DNA of 9,177 nt from an uncultured Neisseria sp. (GTDB lineage: Bacteria > Pseudomonadota > Gammaproteobacteria > Burkholderiales > Neisseriaceae). Shown one piece after another: positions 1 to 6,400 of the stretch. Below the pieces are notes generated by a model. The model searched no databases. It was not told the DNA's origin and was given only the letters and a program-made list of their open reading frames with translations. Each line of letters opens with the position of its first letter. The first letter of the stretch is position 1. The position numbers and the translations under genes were made by a program. The DNA lies in contig CALFOA010000264.1 in the NCBI GenBank assembly GCA_937919795.1, forward strand, positions 1 through 9,177, read 5' to 3'.

Positions 1-1
1 G

Positions 2-730
2 ACCTTTAATCAGGCTTTGGATGATTTGGGTATCGCCAAGATAGACGGTGCGCTGTTTGACTTGGGTATCTCTTCGCCGCAAATCGACGAAGGTTCACGC
101 GGTTTCAGTTTTCGCTTTGATGCGCCGCTGGATATGCGTATGGATCCCACCCGCGGAATGTCGGCGGCAGAATGGCTGGCGGTAGCTGATGAGCAAGAAA
201 TAAACGAGGTAATCAAGAATTATGGTGAAGAGCGGTTTAGTCGCCAGATTGCGCGCGCCATTGTGGCGCAACGCCAATCGGAACCCATCGATACAACCGG
301 CAAGCTGGCGAAGCTCGCGGCACAAGCCGTCCGTACTCGTGAGCGCGGTCAAGACCCGGCGACCCGGACGTTCCAGGCCATTCGGATCTTCATCAACCGT
401 GAGCTTGAAGAGGTAAAAGAGGTATTGCCGCAAGTGGTTGGTCGTTTAAATGAAAATGGTAGGTTAGCGGTGATTGCCTTCCACTCGCTGGAAGACAGGA
501 TAGTCAAACAGTTTATCCGCCAATATTCGCAGGCGGCGCCGCTGCCCAGGTGGGCGGTGGTAAAAGAAGCAGACCGGCCTGTACCACCGTTGCAACAAGA
601 AGGAAAAGCGCAGAAAGCTTCTGCCGAAGAAGTCACCGCTAATCCCCGTGCACGCTCCGCCGTATTGCGGGTTGCCAGCAGAACGGCAGGCAGCTTTGAG
701 GTTGCAAAAAAGATGAATAAAGGTCGTTAG
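2..730 (+). CDS. rsmH: 16S rRNA (cytosine(1402)-N(4))-methyltransferase RsmH (MraW), 5' truncated by window
   Basis: RsmH uses S-adenosylmethionine to methylate N4 of C1402 in the decoding centre of 16S rRNA; it is a cytoplasmic enzyme encoded near the start of dcw clusters. The frame is open from base 2, so the ATG at 17 is internal and the real start lies upstream. About 80 N-terminal residues, including the first SAM-binding glycine motif, are missing compared with the roughly 313-residue E. coli protein. Of the 242 visible residues, family blocks include FDLGISSPQ (19-27), [10 protein letters not shown] (43-52), a YGEERF segment, [27 protein letters not shown], and the C-terminal [10 protein letters not shown]. 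These match E. coli RsmH block by block. The reading frame is intact to TAG at 728-730. ftsL begins 40 bases later, the usual dcw order. Identity is near certain; only the 5' end is unseen. Confidence 0.97.
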   Translation, partial: TFNQALDDLGIAKIDGALFDLGISSPQIDEGSRGFSFRFDAPLDMRMDPTRGMSAAEWLAVADEQEINEVIKNYGEERFSRQIARAIVAQRQSEPIDTTGKLAKLAAQAVRTRERGQDPATRTFQAIRIFINRELEEVKEVLPQVVGRLNENGRLAVIAFHSLEDRIVKQFIRQYSQAAPLPRWAVVKEADRPVPPLQQEGKAQKASAEEVTANPRARSAVLRVASRTAGSFEVAKKMNKGR

Positions 731-770
731 AGTAAATCACTCTGATTGTAAAATACCTGCCCGAAAAATT

Positions 771-1031
771 ATGAATAAATTAAATATTGTGTTGCTGCTG
801 TTGTCCCTCGTTTCGGGTTTGGCTGTGGTTACGGTACAGAATCAGTCGCGGCAATACTATATTGCATTGGACAAAGCGGAAAAAATCAAAATTTCTTTGG
901 ATCAGGACTATGCCCGTCTGAAGTTGGAACAGGCAAGGTTGGCCAACCACAAGCTGATTAGATCAGCTGCTGAGACGCAGAAACTGCGCGCGCCTTCGGC
1001 AGAAAATACGCAGATTATCGAAGTGAAGTAA
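771..1031 (+). CDS. ftsL: Cell division protein FtsL
   Basis: FtsL is a bitopic inner-membrane scaffold that pairs with FtsB and FtsQ and activates FtsW/FtsI at the septum. The 86-residue product has a short cytoplasmic tip (MNKLN), one hydrophobic helix at about residues 5-22, and a periplasmic segment rich in Lys, Glu, Leu and Gln (about 28-66) that looks like the expected coiled coil. Primary sequence of this family is poorly conserved, so the call rests on size, topology and position between rsmH and ftsI. No good Shine-Dalgarno sequence precedes the ATG (the upstream bases are CCCGAAAAATT), so translation may depend on the upstream gene or be weak. ftsI starts 14 bases after the stop. 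A near-DUS, TGCCCGTCTGAA, lies inside the gene at 911-922. Confidence 0.9.
   Translation: MNKLNIVLLLLSLVSGLAVVTVQNQSRQYYIALDKAEKIKISLDQDYARLKLEQARLANHKLIRSAAETQKLRAPSAENTQIIEVK
911..922 (+). other. Near-DUS (11 of 12 bases) inside ftsL
   Basis: TGCCCGTCTGAA differs from the TG-wadDUS at one position, within the nine-base core. It encodes ARLK in the FtsL coiled coil and may be chance or a weak uptake site. Confidence 0.35.
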
Positions 1032-1045
1032 TAGAGAAGTGTGGC

Positions 1046-2794
1046 ATGTTAATTAAAAACGAATACAAACCGCAAATGCTGCCCAAGCAGCCCAAAGGTA
1101 AAAAGCCGAGCAGCAGCAACGAGCGTATGATGCTGGTGCTGGGCGGCTTGGCTTTGGCGTTTTCTGCGCTGATTTTCCGCGGTGTCTACATCCAAACCAG
1201 CGAGCACGCCTTCTTGAAAGACCAAGGCGACCGCCGCTTTGTGCGCACGCTGGCTTTGCCGGCTTCGCGCGGCACGATTACCGACCGCAACGGTGCCACG
1301 CTGGCTTTGAGTGCCCCCACTGAATCGTTGTATGCCATTCCTTCGGCGATGGATGAGCTGCCGAGCCATGAACAGTTGGTGAAGCTGGCGAAGCTGACCG
1401 GTGTATCGGAAGGTGAGTTGGAAGAGAAACTGGTTAAAAAAGACAAAGATTTTATTTATCTGAAGCGCCAACTGCCTAAAGAAGTAGCCGATCAGATTGC
1501 AGCCTTGGGCATCAAAGGTTTGTCGTTCCAGAAAGAATCGAAACGCCATTATCCGATGGGTAACCTGTTTGCCCATGTGCTGGGCTTTACCAATATCGAC
1601 GGCAAAGGCCAAGAAGGCTTGGAGTTGTCGCGTGAGGATGCTTTGCGCGGTACCAACGGCGCCAAAGTGGTGTTGCGCGACAATAAAGGCAATATCGTCG
1701 ACAGCTTGGATTCGCCGCGCAACAGCGACCCAAAAAACGGCCAAGATATGGTGTTATCGCTGGATCAACGTATCCAGACCTTGGCTTACGATGAGTTGAA
1801 CAAAGCGATTTCCTATCATAAAGCCAAAGCGGGCAGTGCGGTGGTGTTGGATGCCAAAACCGGCGAGATTCTGGCTTTGGTGAACAGCCCGGCATACGAC
1901 CCAAACCAGCCCGGTCAAGCCGGTAGCGAGCAGCGCCGTAACCGTGCGGTAACCGATATGCTGGAGCCGGGTTCGGCGATGAAACCGTTTACCATCGCCA
2001 AGGCATTGGATGCGGGTAAGGTGAATGAAAACATGGTGTTCAACACCCAGCCTTACAGCGTTTACGGCAATATCGTGCGCGATACCCATACTTATCCGAC
2101 CTTGAGCCTGCGCGGTATCATGCAGAAATCGTCTAACGTCGGTACCAGTAAACTTTCCGCGATGTTTACGCCGGAAGAAATGTATAACTTTTATCGCGAC
2201 GTAGGGGTCGGCGAGCGTATGCACTCGGGCTTCCCGGGTGAGACCGCCGGTATTTTGCACAACTGGAAAAAATGGCGCCCGTTTAACCAAGCGACTATGT
2301 CGTTCGGTTACGGCTTGCAGGTGAGCCTGCTGCAATTGGCGCGCTCTTACACCATTTTCACTGCCGATGGCCGCTTGTTGCCGGTGAGCTTTGAGAAACA
2401 ACTCACTGCACCGAAAGGCGAGCAGGTGATTAAACCGGAAACCGCGCGTACCGTGCGCAATCTGATGATGTCGGTAACCGAGCCGGGCGGTACCGGTACC
2501 GCCGGTGCCGTGCCGGGCTTCCATGTGGCGGCGAAAACCGGTACTGCGCGTAAACTGGTAAACGGTCGCTACGCCGACAACAAACACTTGGCTTCTTTTG
2601 TCGGCTTTGCACCGGCGGAAAATCCGCGTGTGATTGTGGCGGTGGCGGTGGATGAACCCAGCACCAACGGTTATTACGGCGGTACGGTGGCAGGCCCGGT
2701 ATTCAAAGGTATCACTGCCGGTAGTTTGAATATTTTAGGCGTTGCGCCCACTACTGATTTGAACCACACCACCACCATTCATGCCTCCCGTTAA
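1046..2794 (+). CDS. ftsI: Peptidoglycan D,D-transpeptidase FtsI / penicillin-binding protein 2
   Basis: This is the septal class B penicillin-binding protein (penA product in Neisseria), which cross-links stem peptides at the division site together with FtsW and is a main beta-lactam target. The 582 residues comprise a basic cytoplasmic tail, a membrane anchor at about 28-47, a dimerisation/pedestal domain (about 68-215, with [13 protein letters not shown]) and a transpeptidase domain (about 260-565). The catalytic motifs are complete: S310-A-M-K313, S362-S-N364 and K497-T-G-T500. The length is within a residue or so of gonococcal PBP2, and the motif numbering is the same. The start at 1046 is supported by AGAGAAG at 1033-1039, six bases upstream, and by the N-terminus [14 protein letters not shown], which matches the neisserial protein. 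Residues M312, T316 and L504 differ from the susceptible gonococcal form as I recall it. murE follows after 41 bases. Confidence 0.98.
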   Translation: MLIKNEYKPQMLPKQPKGKKPSSSNERMMLVLGGLALAFSALIFRGVYIQTSEHAFLKDQGDRRFVRTLALPASRGTITDRNGATLALSAPTESLYAIPSAMDELPSHEQLVKLAKLTGVSEGELEEKLVKKDKDFIYLKRQLPKEVADQIAALGIKGLSFQKESKRHYPMGNLFAHVLGFTNIDGKGQEGLELSREDALRGTNGAKVVLRDNKGNIVDSLDSPRNSDPKNGQDMVLSLDQRIQTLAYDELNKAISYHKAKAGSAVVLDAKTGEILALVNSPAYDPNQPGQAGSEQRRNRAVTDMLEPGSAMKPFTIAKALDAGKVNENMVFNTQPYSVYGNIVRDTHTYPTLSLRGIMQKSSNVGTSKLSAMFTPEEMYNFYRDVGVGERMHSGFPGETAGILHNWKKWRPFNQATMSFGYGLQVSLLQLARSYTIFTADGRLLPVSFEKQLTAPKGEQVIKPETARTVRNLMMSVTEPGGTGTAGAVPGFHVAAKTGTARKLVNGRYADNKHLASFVGFAPAENPRVIVAVAVDEPSTNGYYGGTVAGPVFKGITAGSLNILGVAPTTDLNHTTTIHASR

Positions 2795-2835
2795 GCAAAC
2801 GCAGGCAGATGAGGTGTTTGATACGGAGCTCCTGA

Positions 2836-4323
2836 ATGTTCAGTGACCTTGTACTCCTGTCTGAAACCCCTTTAACGCCCCTGCTGTGTGAACACGCAGC
2901 AGGGCGTTTGTTGCATTCAGACAGCCGTAAAATCCAATCCGGTGATATTTTCATTGCCTGCCAAGGCGAATACACCGACGGGCGCAGCTTTATTCCCGCC
3001 GCCATTGCCAACGGCGCCGCCTTCGTTTTTTGGGACGACGACGGCGAATTTGAATGGAATCCCGAATGGCAAGTGCCCAATCAAGGCATTCAAGATTTAA
3101 AACACCGTGCCGGTATCGTAGCCGCCGAAGTATACGGTAATGTTTCAGACAGGCATTCTACTGATTTAAAAATCTGGGGCGTCACCGGTACCAACGGCAA
3201 AACCTCGATTACCCAATGGCTGGCGCAGGCCGCTGATTTGCTGAATGACAAATGCGCCATTGTCGGCACCGTCGGCAACGGCTTTTGGGGCGAGTTGGTT
3301 GAGTCCACACACACCACACCCGACCCCGTTGCCGTGCAAACCCTGTTGCACCAATTCAAACAACAAGGTGCCAAAGCGGTGGCGATGGAAGTGTCCAGCC
3401 ACGGCTTGGATCAATTCCGCGTGAACGGCGTACCGTTTCAAACCGCCGTATTCACCAATCTCACCCGCGACCACCTCGATTACCACGGCAGCATGGAAGC
3501 CTACGGCGAAATCAAATCGCGCCTGTTTTACTGGCGCGGCCTGCAACAGGCCGTGATCAATGTAGACGACGCTTACGGTGCCGAATTAGCCGCCCGATTG
3601 CGCACCGAACGCCCCGAATTAAAAGTGTATGGTTACGGCTTTGCCGAACAGGCCGACATCCGCATTATCGCTTTTTCCGCCTCTTCCGACGGCATGAAAG
3701 TCGCCTTTAAAACTCCGTGGGGCGACGGCGAAGTAGCGAGCCGCCTATTGGGTCGTTTCAATGCACAAAACCTGGCTTCATGCGTAGGCGTATTGTGCGC
3801 CGCCGGTTATCCGCTGCCGCAAGTGCTGGAGGTGTTGGCACACATCCGCCCCGCCACCGGCCGCATGGACTGCATCATGAACCCCGGCAAACCGCTGGTG
3901 GTGGTCGATTACGCCCACACCCCCGATGCACTCGAAAAAGCATTGGCCACCTTGCAGGAAATCAAACCGCAAAACGCCGCCCTGTGGTGCGTGTTCGGCT
4001 GCGGCGGCAACCGCGATAAAGGCAAACGCCCGCTGATGGGTGCTGCTGCCGTGGCGGGAGCTGATAAAGTAGTGGTGACCAGCGACAACCCGCGCATGGA
4101 AGAACCGCAAGCGATTATTGATGACATCCTGCCTGCCGTGCCGCAGCCCGAATATGTAGCAGCCGATCGCCGTACCGCTATTGAATACGCCGTGCAACAC
4201 GCCGCCGCCAGCGATATTGTTTTGATTGCCGGTAAAGGACACGAAACTTATCAGGATATACAGGGCGTGAAGCAGCATTTTTCGGATTTTGAAGTGGCGG
4301 AAGCGGCGTTGGCGGCACGATAG
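2836..4323 (+). CDS. murE: UDP-N-acetylmuramoyl-L-alanyl-D-glutamate--2,6-diaminopimelate ligase MurE
   Basis: MurE adds meso-diaminopimelate to UDP-MurNAc-L-Ala-D-Glu using ATP, in the cytoplasm. The 495-residue product has the Mur ligase layout: an N-terminal UDP-binding domain with HSDSR (27-31), a central ATPase domain with P-loop GTNGKTS (118-124), the STHTTPD and SSHGLDQ blocks, the lysine expected to be carbamylated (K227 in IKSRLF), and a C-terminal domain with DYAHTPD, GCGGNRDKGKR and DNPR (417-420). DNPR is the signature of meso-DAP-specific rather than lysine-specific enzymes. The start has GGAG at 2825-2828, seven bases upstream, and the N-terminus fits neisserial MurE. Compared with my recollection of meningococcal MurE, a few residues (RHST region, 106-109) are added just before the P-loop strand, where an exact reverse DUS lies. 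A strong hairpin covers codons 8-30. Confidence 0.98.
   Translation: MFSDLVLLSETPLTPLLCEHAAGRLLHSDSRKIQSGDIFIACQGEYTDGRSFIPAAIANGAAFVFWDDDGEFEWNPEWQVPNQGIQDLKHRAGIVAAEVYGNVSDRHSTDLKIWGVTGTNGKTSITQWLAQAADLLNDKCAIVGTVGNGFWGELVESTHTTPDPVAVQTLLHQFKQQGAKAVAMEVSSHGLDQFRVNGVPFQTAVFTNLTRDHLDYHGSMEAYGEIKSRLFYWRGLQQAVINVDDAYGAELAARLRTERPELKVYGYGFAEQADIRIIAFSASSDGMKVAFKTPWGDGEVASRLLGRFNAQNLASCVGVLCAAGYPLPQVLEVLAHIRPATGRMDCIMNPGKPLVVVDYAHTPDALEKALATLQEIKPQNAALWCVFGCGGNRDKGKRPLMGAAAVAGADKVVVTSDNPRMEEPQAIIDDILPAVPQPEYVAADRRTAIEYAVQHAAASDIVLIAGKGHETYQDIQGVKQHFSDFEVAEAALAAR
2857..2924 (+). repeat. Nested hairpin in the first 30 codons of murE
   Basis: An inner stem pairs 2874-2890 with 2893-2908: sixteen pairs with one bulged C (2878) and one G-T pair, closing on AA (in practice a four-base GAAC loop). 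An outer pair of arms, CTGTCTGAA at 2857-2865 and TTCAGACAG at 2916-2924, are exact reverse complements and equal the DUS core. The inner stem is GC-rich and followed by CGTTTGTT, so it resembles an intrinsic terminator or attenuator, but lies within translated sequence. The 3' outer arm encodes part of the conserved HSDSR motif, so that arm is constrained by protein. Confidence 0.7.
3144..3155 (-). other. DNA uptake sequence (TG-wadDUS), exact, inside murE
   Basis: The minus strand reads TGCCTGTCTGAA. It encodes the VSDRHS linker just before the MurE ATPase domain, a place where added residues can be tolerated. DUS bind ComP on the type IV pilus and promote uptake of related DNA. Confidence 0.85.
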
Positions 4324-4386
4324 TCGTTAACGTGTTTACTCATTGGGTTATTCGTTTTAACTTAAAAATCGGCAGATAGGGGAAAC

Positions 4387-5223
4387 ATGAACGAAATCAA
4401 ACTCTACGAAAACCAACAAATCCGATCGGTTTGGGATGAAGAACAAGAAGAATGGTTTTTTTCAGTGGTGGATGTGATTGCGGTTTTAACCGAAAGTGAG
4501 AATCCGCGAAAATATTGGAGTGTGTTGAAAACACGGTTGAAAAAGGAAGGGCGTGAACCGGCTACAATTTGTAGCCAGTTGAGAATGTCGGCATCAGACG
4601 GCAAGCAACGGCTGACTGATGCAGCAGATATGGAAGGTATTTTCCGTATTATCCAGTCTGTACCATCTCCCAAGGCAGAGCCGTTTAAAATGTGGTTGGC
4701 GCAGGTAGGTAAAGAGCGGTTAGACGAGATTATCGATCCTGAATTGAGTATTGATCGTGCTTTGCAAACCTATCTGCAAAAAGGATATACGCCCGAATGG
4801 ATTAACCAGCGGTTGCAGGCGATACAGGTTCGCAAAGAGTTGACCGACAGTTGGCAGGCGCATGGCGTAAAAGCAGGGCAGGAGTACGCCATTCTCACTA
4901 ATGAAATTACGCGTGCATGGTCGGGTATGACCACAAGAGAATATAAAAACTTCAAGGGGCTGAAAAAAGAAAATCTACGCGACAATATGAGCACGTTGGA
5001 ATTGGTATTGAATATGTTGGCAGAAGCTACGACAACAACCCTCACCCAAGTGCACCGTCCGCAAGGTTTGGCGGAGAACCGAAGGATGGCTAAACAAGGC
5101 GGTAGTGTAGCCGGGAATGCCCGTCGCGAAATTGAAGAAAAGGCAGGTAAACCGGTTATTACCCGGCAAAATGCAGTAGATTTTGCCAAATTACTCACCG
5201 ATATTGCTAACGATAAAAAATAG
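4387..5223 (+). CDS. Bro-N domain protein with DinD-like C-terminal region
   Basis: The 278-residue product opens with a Bro-N type domain (about 5-110: KLYENQQIRSVWDEEQEEWF, then VVDVIAVLTES, NPRKYWSVLKTRL and SPKAEPFKMWLAQVG). This fold is found in baculovirus BRO proteins and phage antirepressors, where it binds DNA. The C-terminal half (AWSGMTTREYKNF, KGLKKENLRDNM, LELVLNMLAEATTT, GNARREIEE) recalls a family common in bacterial chromosomes and, by eye, the C-terminal part of E. coli DinD, a LexA-regulated protein reported to inhibit RecA filaments. The domain call is confident; any role in DNA damage or competence is inference. AGGGGAAA at 4378-4385 is a good but closely spaced ribosome site. 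The gene is poorer in GC than murE: I counted 24/60 GC at 4441-4500 against 37/60 at 3961-4020. It sits inside a cell-wall operon without phage neighbours, suggesting it was acquired as single-gene cargo. Confidence 0.85.
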   Translation: MNEIKLYENQQIRSVWDEEQEEWFFSVVDVIAVLTESENPRKYWSVLKTRLKKEGREPATICSQLRMSASDGKQRLTDAADMEGIFRIIQSVPSPKAEPFKMWLAQVGKERLDEIIDPELSIDRALQTYLQKGYTPEWINQRLQAIQVRKELTDSWQAHGVKAGQEYAILTNEITRAWSGMTTREYKNFKGLKKENLRDNMSTLELVLNMLAEATTTTLTQVHRPQGLAENRRMAKQGGSVAGNARREIEEKAGKPVITRQNAVDFAKLLTDIANDKK

Positions 5224-5225
5224 CT

Positions 5226-5237
5226 TTCAGACAGCTT
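5226..5237 (-). other. Partial DUS (CTGTCTGAA core) after the Bro-N gene
   Basis: The minus strand reads AAGCTGTCTGAA: the nine-base core is exact and the three 5' bases differ from TGC. It starts two bases after the Bro-N stop codon, where uptake sequences often lie. It may be a decayed copy. Confidence 0.45.
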
Positions 5238-5320
5238 TTAGGTATCCGCCGTTAATCCTAAACACCAGAAAATTTCTTAACCAAGCCAAACATGATATTG
5301 GTAGCGGGACGTTTGAAAAA

Positions 5321-5332
5321 TGCCTGTCTGAA
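5321..5332 (+). other. DNA uptake sequence (TG-wadDUS), exact
   Basis: TGCCTGTCTGAA lies in the 135-base spacer between the Bro-N gene and the M23 peptidase gene, 26 bases before the M23 start. The rest of the spacer shows no clear promoter or terminator. Confidence 0.9.
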
Positions 5333-5358
5333 AACATAACCGGAAACCGCAGTTAAGC

Positions 5359-5880
5359 ATGAATTCAAAATTGATACGCGTGCTGTTATGCTCAGCCACC
5401 GTTGCCGCCTTGCTATGGTGGGGAAAACCCTATTGGCTGCCGTATGCACAGCTCGCTTGGCTGCAAACCCAGCCTGAGCCGGTAGCGGGTAGTTTGCCGC
5501 ATCCGGTGCCCGGCCAGCGCTTTATCGATACTTGGGGTGCCGCGCGCAGCGAAGGCCGCAAGCATCAGGGGGTGGATATTTTTGCCAAACGCGGTACGCC
5601 GGTGTTGAGCACCACCCAAGGCGTGATCACCCGCATCGGGGTGGATAGATTGGGCGGCAAATTTGTCGGCATTCAAGGGCCGGGCAGGGCGTGGCATTAT
5701 TATGCCCATCTGGAAGATTATGCCGATGTCCGCGAGCATCAGTGGGTGGAAGTCGGTACCGTGATTGGTTATGTTGGCGACAGCGGCAACGCCAAAGGCA
5801 CCCCGCCGCATCTGCACTACGGTATCTATACGCTGAAGGGTGCGGTGAATCCTTATACTTTGATTAATAAGGAAAAATAG
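5359..5880 (+). CDS. Membrane-anchored M23 family (LytM-type) metallopeptidase
   Basis: M23 enzymes are zinc endopeptidases that cut peptide cross-links in peptidoglycan. The 173-residue product has a basic N-terminus and a hydrophobic stretch at about 5-22, likely an uncleaved anchor or signal, then one LytM domain (about 50-168). The zinc ligands are all present: H69 and D73 in HQGVD, and H153 in HLH (151-153). H117 in the WHYYAHLED segment matches the catalytic histidine, so this is probably an active enzyme rather than a degenerate EnvC/NlpD-type amidase activator. There is no LysM domain or long coiled coil, so it is smaller than MepM or NlpD. The start is the only suitable ATG before the hydrophobic segment, although the ribosome site is weak (GGAAA, 12 bases upstream). 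An exact DUS lies 26 bases upstream of the start and another 14 bases after the stop. Biological substrate unknown. Confidence 0.88.
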   Translation: MNSKLIRVLLCSATVAALLWWGKPYWLPYAQLAWLQTQPEPVAGSLPHPVPGQRFIDTWGAARSEGRKHQGVDIFAKRGTPVLSTTQGVITRIGVDRLGGKFVGIQGPGRAWHYYAHLEDYADVREHQWVEVGTVIGYVGDSGNAKGTPPHLHYGIYTLKGAVNPYTLINKEK

Positions 5881-5894
5881 GCTTTTGAGATTAA

Positions 5895-5906
5895 TGCCTG
5901 TCTGAA
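5895..5906 (+). other. DNA uptake sequence (TG-wadDUS), exact
   Basis: TGCCTGTCTGAA lies 14 bases after the M23 peptidase stop and just upstream of the four-helix membrane protein gene. It is followed by A-rich sequence and has no inverted partner, so it is not a terminator by itself. Confidence 0.9.
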
Positions 5907-5934
5907 AAAAGAAAACCCATATTTGAAACATATT

Positions 5935-6399
5935 ATGCAATGGTTTAAACGATTATTTCCCGATTACGCCCGTTTGCCACGCAGCGGAAAGTTTTTGGCT
6001 TGGCTCACATTTCTGCAAGGGATCAAATGGCCGCTCGAATTGTTGATACAAGCACTTGGCGCGCCGGAAACTGTGTTGTGGTGGTCGGTATTGATTTTAC
6101 TGGTTTTGTCTGCCTTCACGCTACGAGCTGCATGGAATGCGTTTAAATACCGTATGGAAGGATTTATGCAAATGCTGGCCGTGTATGGCTTGGCTTTATT
6201 GCAAGTACGCTTTGCTAACGGTTTTTTCATTGATTTAAGCGGAGTGCTGAGTTTTTCGGTCGGATTTGGTGTTAATGGTAGTTATTTTAGTTTTAATTTT
6301 TTAGCCGTTTTATTTATTTGGTTAGCAGGAAAAAACATCACCCGAATGAAACTCGAACAAGCTGCACAGCACCAAGCTGACGATGAAATAGATACTTGA
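5935..6399 (+). CDS. Hypothetical polytopic inner-membrane protein
   Basis: I do not recognise this family. From the ATG at 5935 the product has 154 residues. Hydrophobic segments lie at about 20-41, 47-63, 77-98 and 116-132, giving three or four membrane helices, with a basic N-terminus (MQWFKRLF) and a polar C-terminal tail ending QHQADDEIDT. The same frame is open from a TTG at 5923, adding MKHI; neither start has a clear Shine-Dalgarno sequence, and I prefer the ATG. The stop TGA at 6397-6399 leaves a single base before murF, so murF translation is probably coupled to this gene. Neisserial literature describes a competence gene called dca inside the dcw cluster. This gene is a membrane protein in a plausible position for it, but I cannot confirm homology from sequence alone. 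Confidence 0.72.
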   Translation: MQWFKRLFPDYARLPRSGKFLAWLTFLQGIKWPLELLIQALGAPETVLWWSVLILLVLSAFTLRAAWNAFKYRMEGFMQMLAVYGLALLQVRFANGFFIDLSGVLSFSVGFGVNGSYFSFNFLAVLFIWLAGKNITRMKLEQAAQHQADDEIDT

Positions 6400-6400
6400 T

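Noticed and set aside
1754..2587. Long open frame (277 codons) on the minus strand across ftsI
   Set aside because: It is antisense to a complete, motif-rich FtsI, has no recognisable domain and no ribosome site; it is a frame shadow of GC-skewed codons.
4335..4369. Possible promoter before the Bro-N gene (TTTACT with TAACTT, or TTGGGT with an A-rich box)
   Set aside because: Each pair matches the sigma-70 consensus at only about half its positions, so it is not supported beyond AT-rich background.
4387..6399. Prophage remnant between murE and murF
   Set aside because: Only the Bro-N gene has a phage-type domain; there is no integrase, attachment repeat, capsid or lysis gene, and the M23 protein resembles a chromosomal envelope enzyme.
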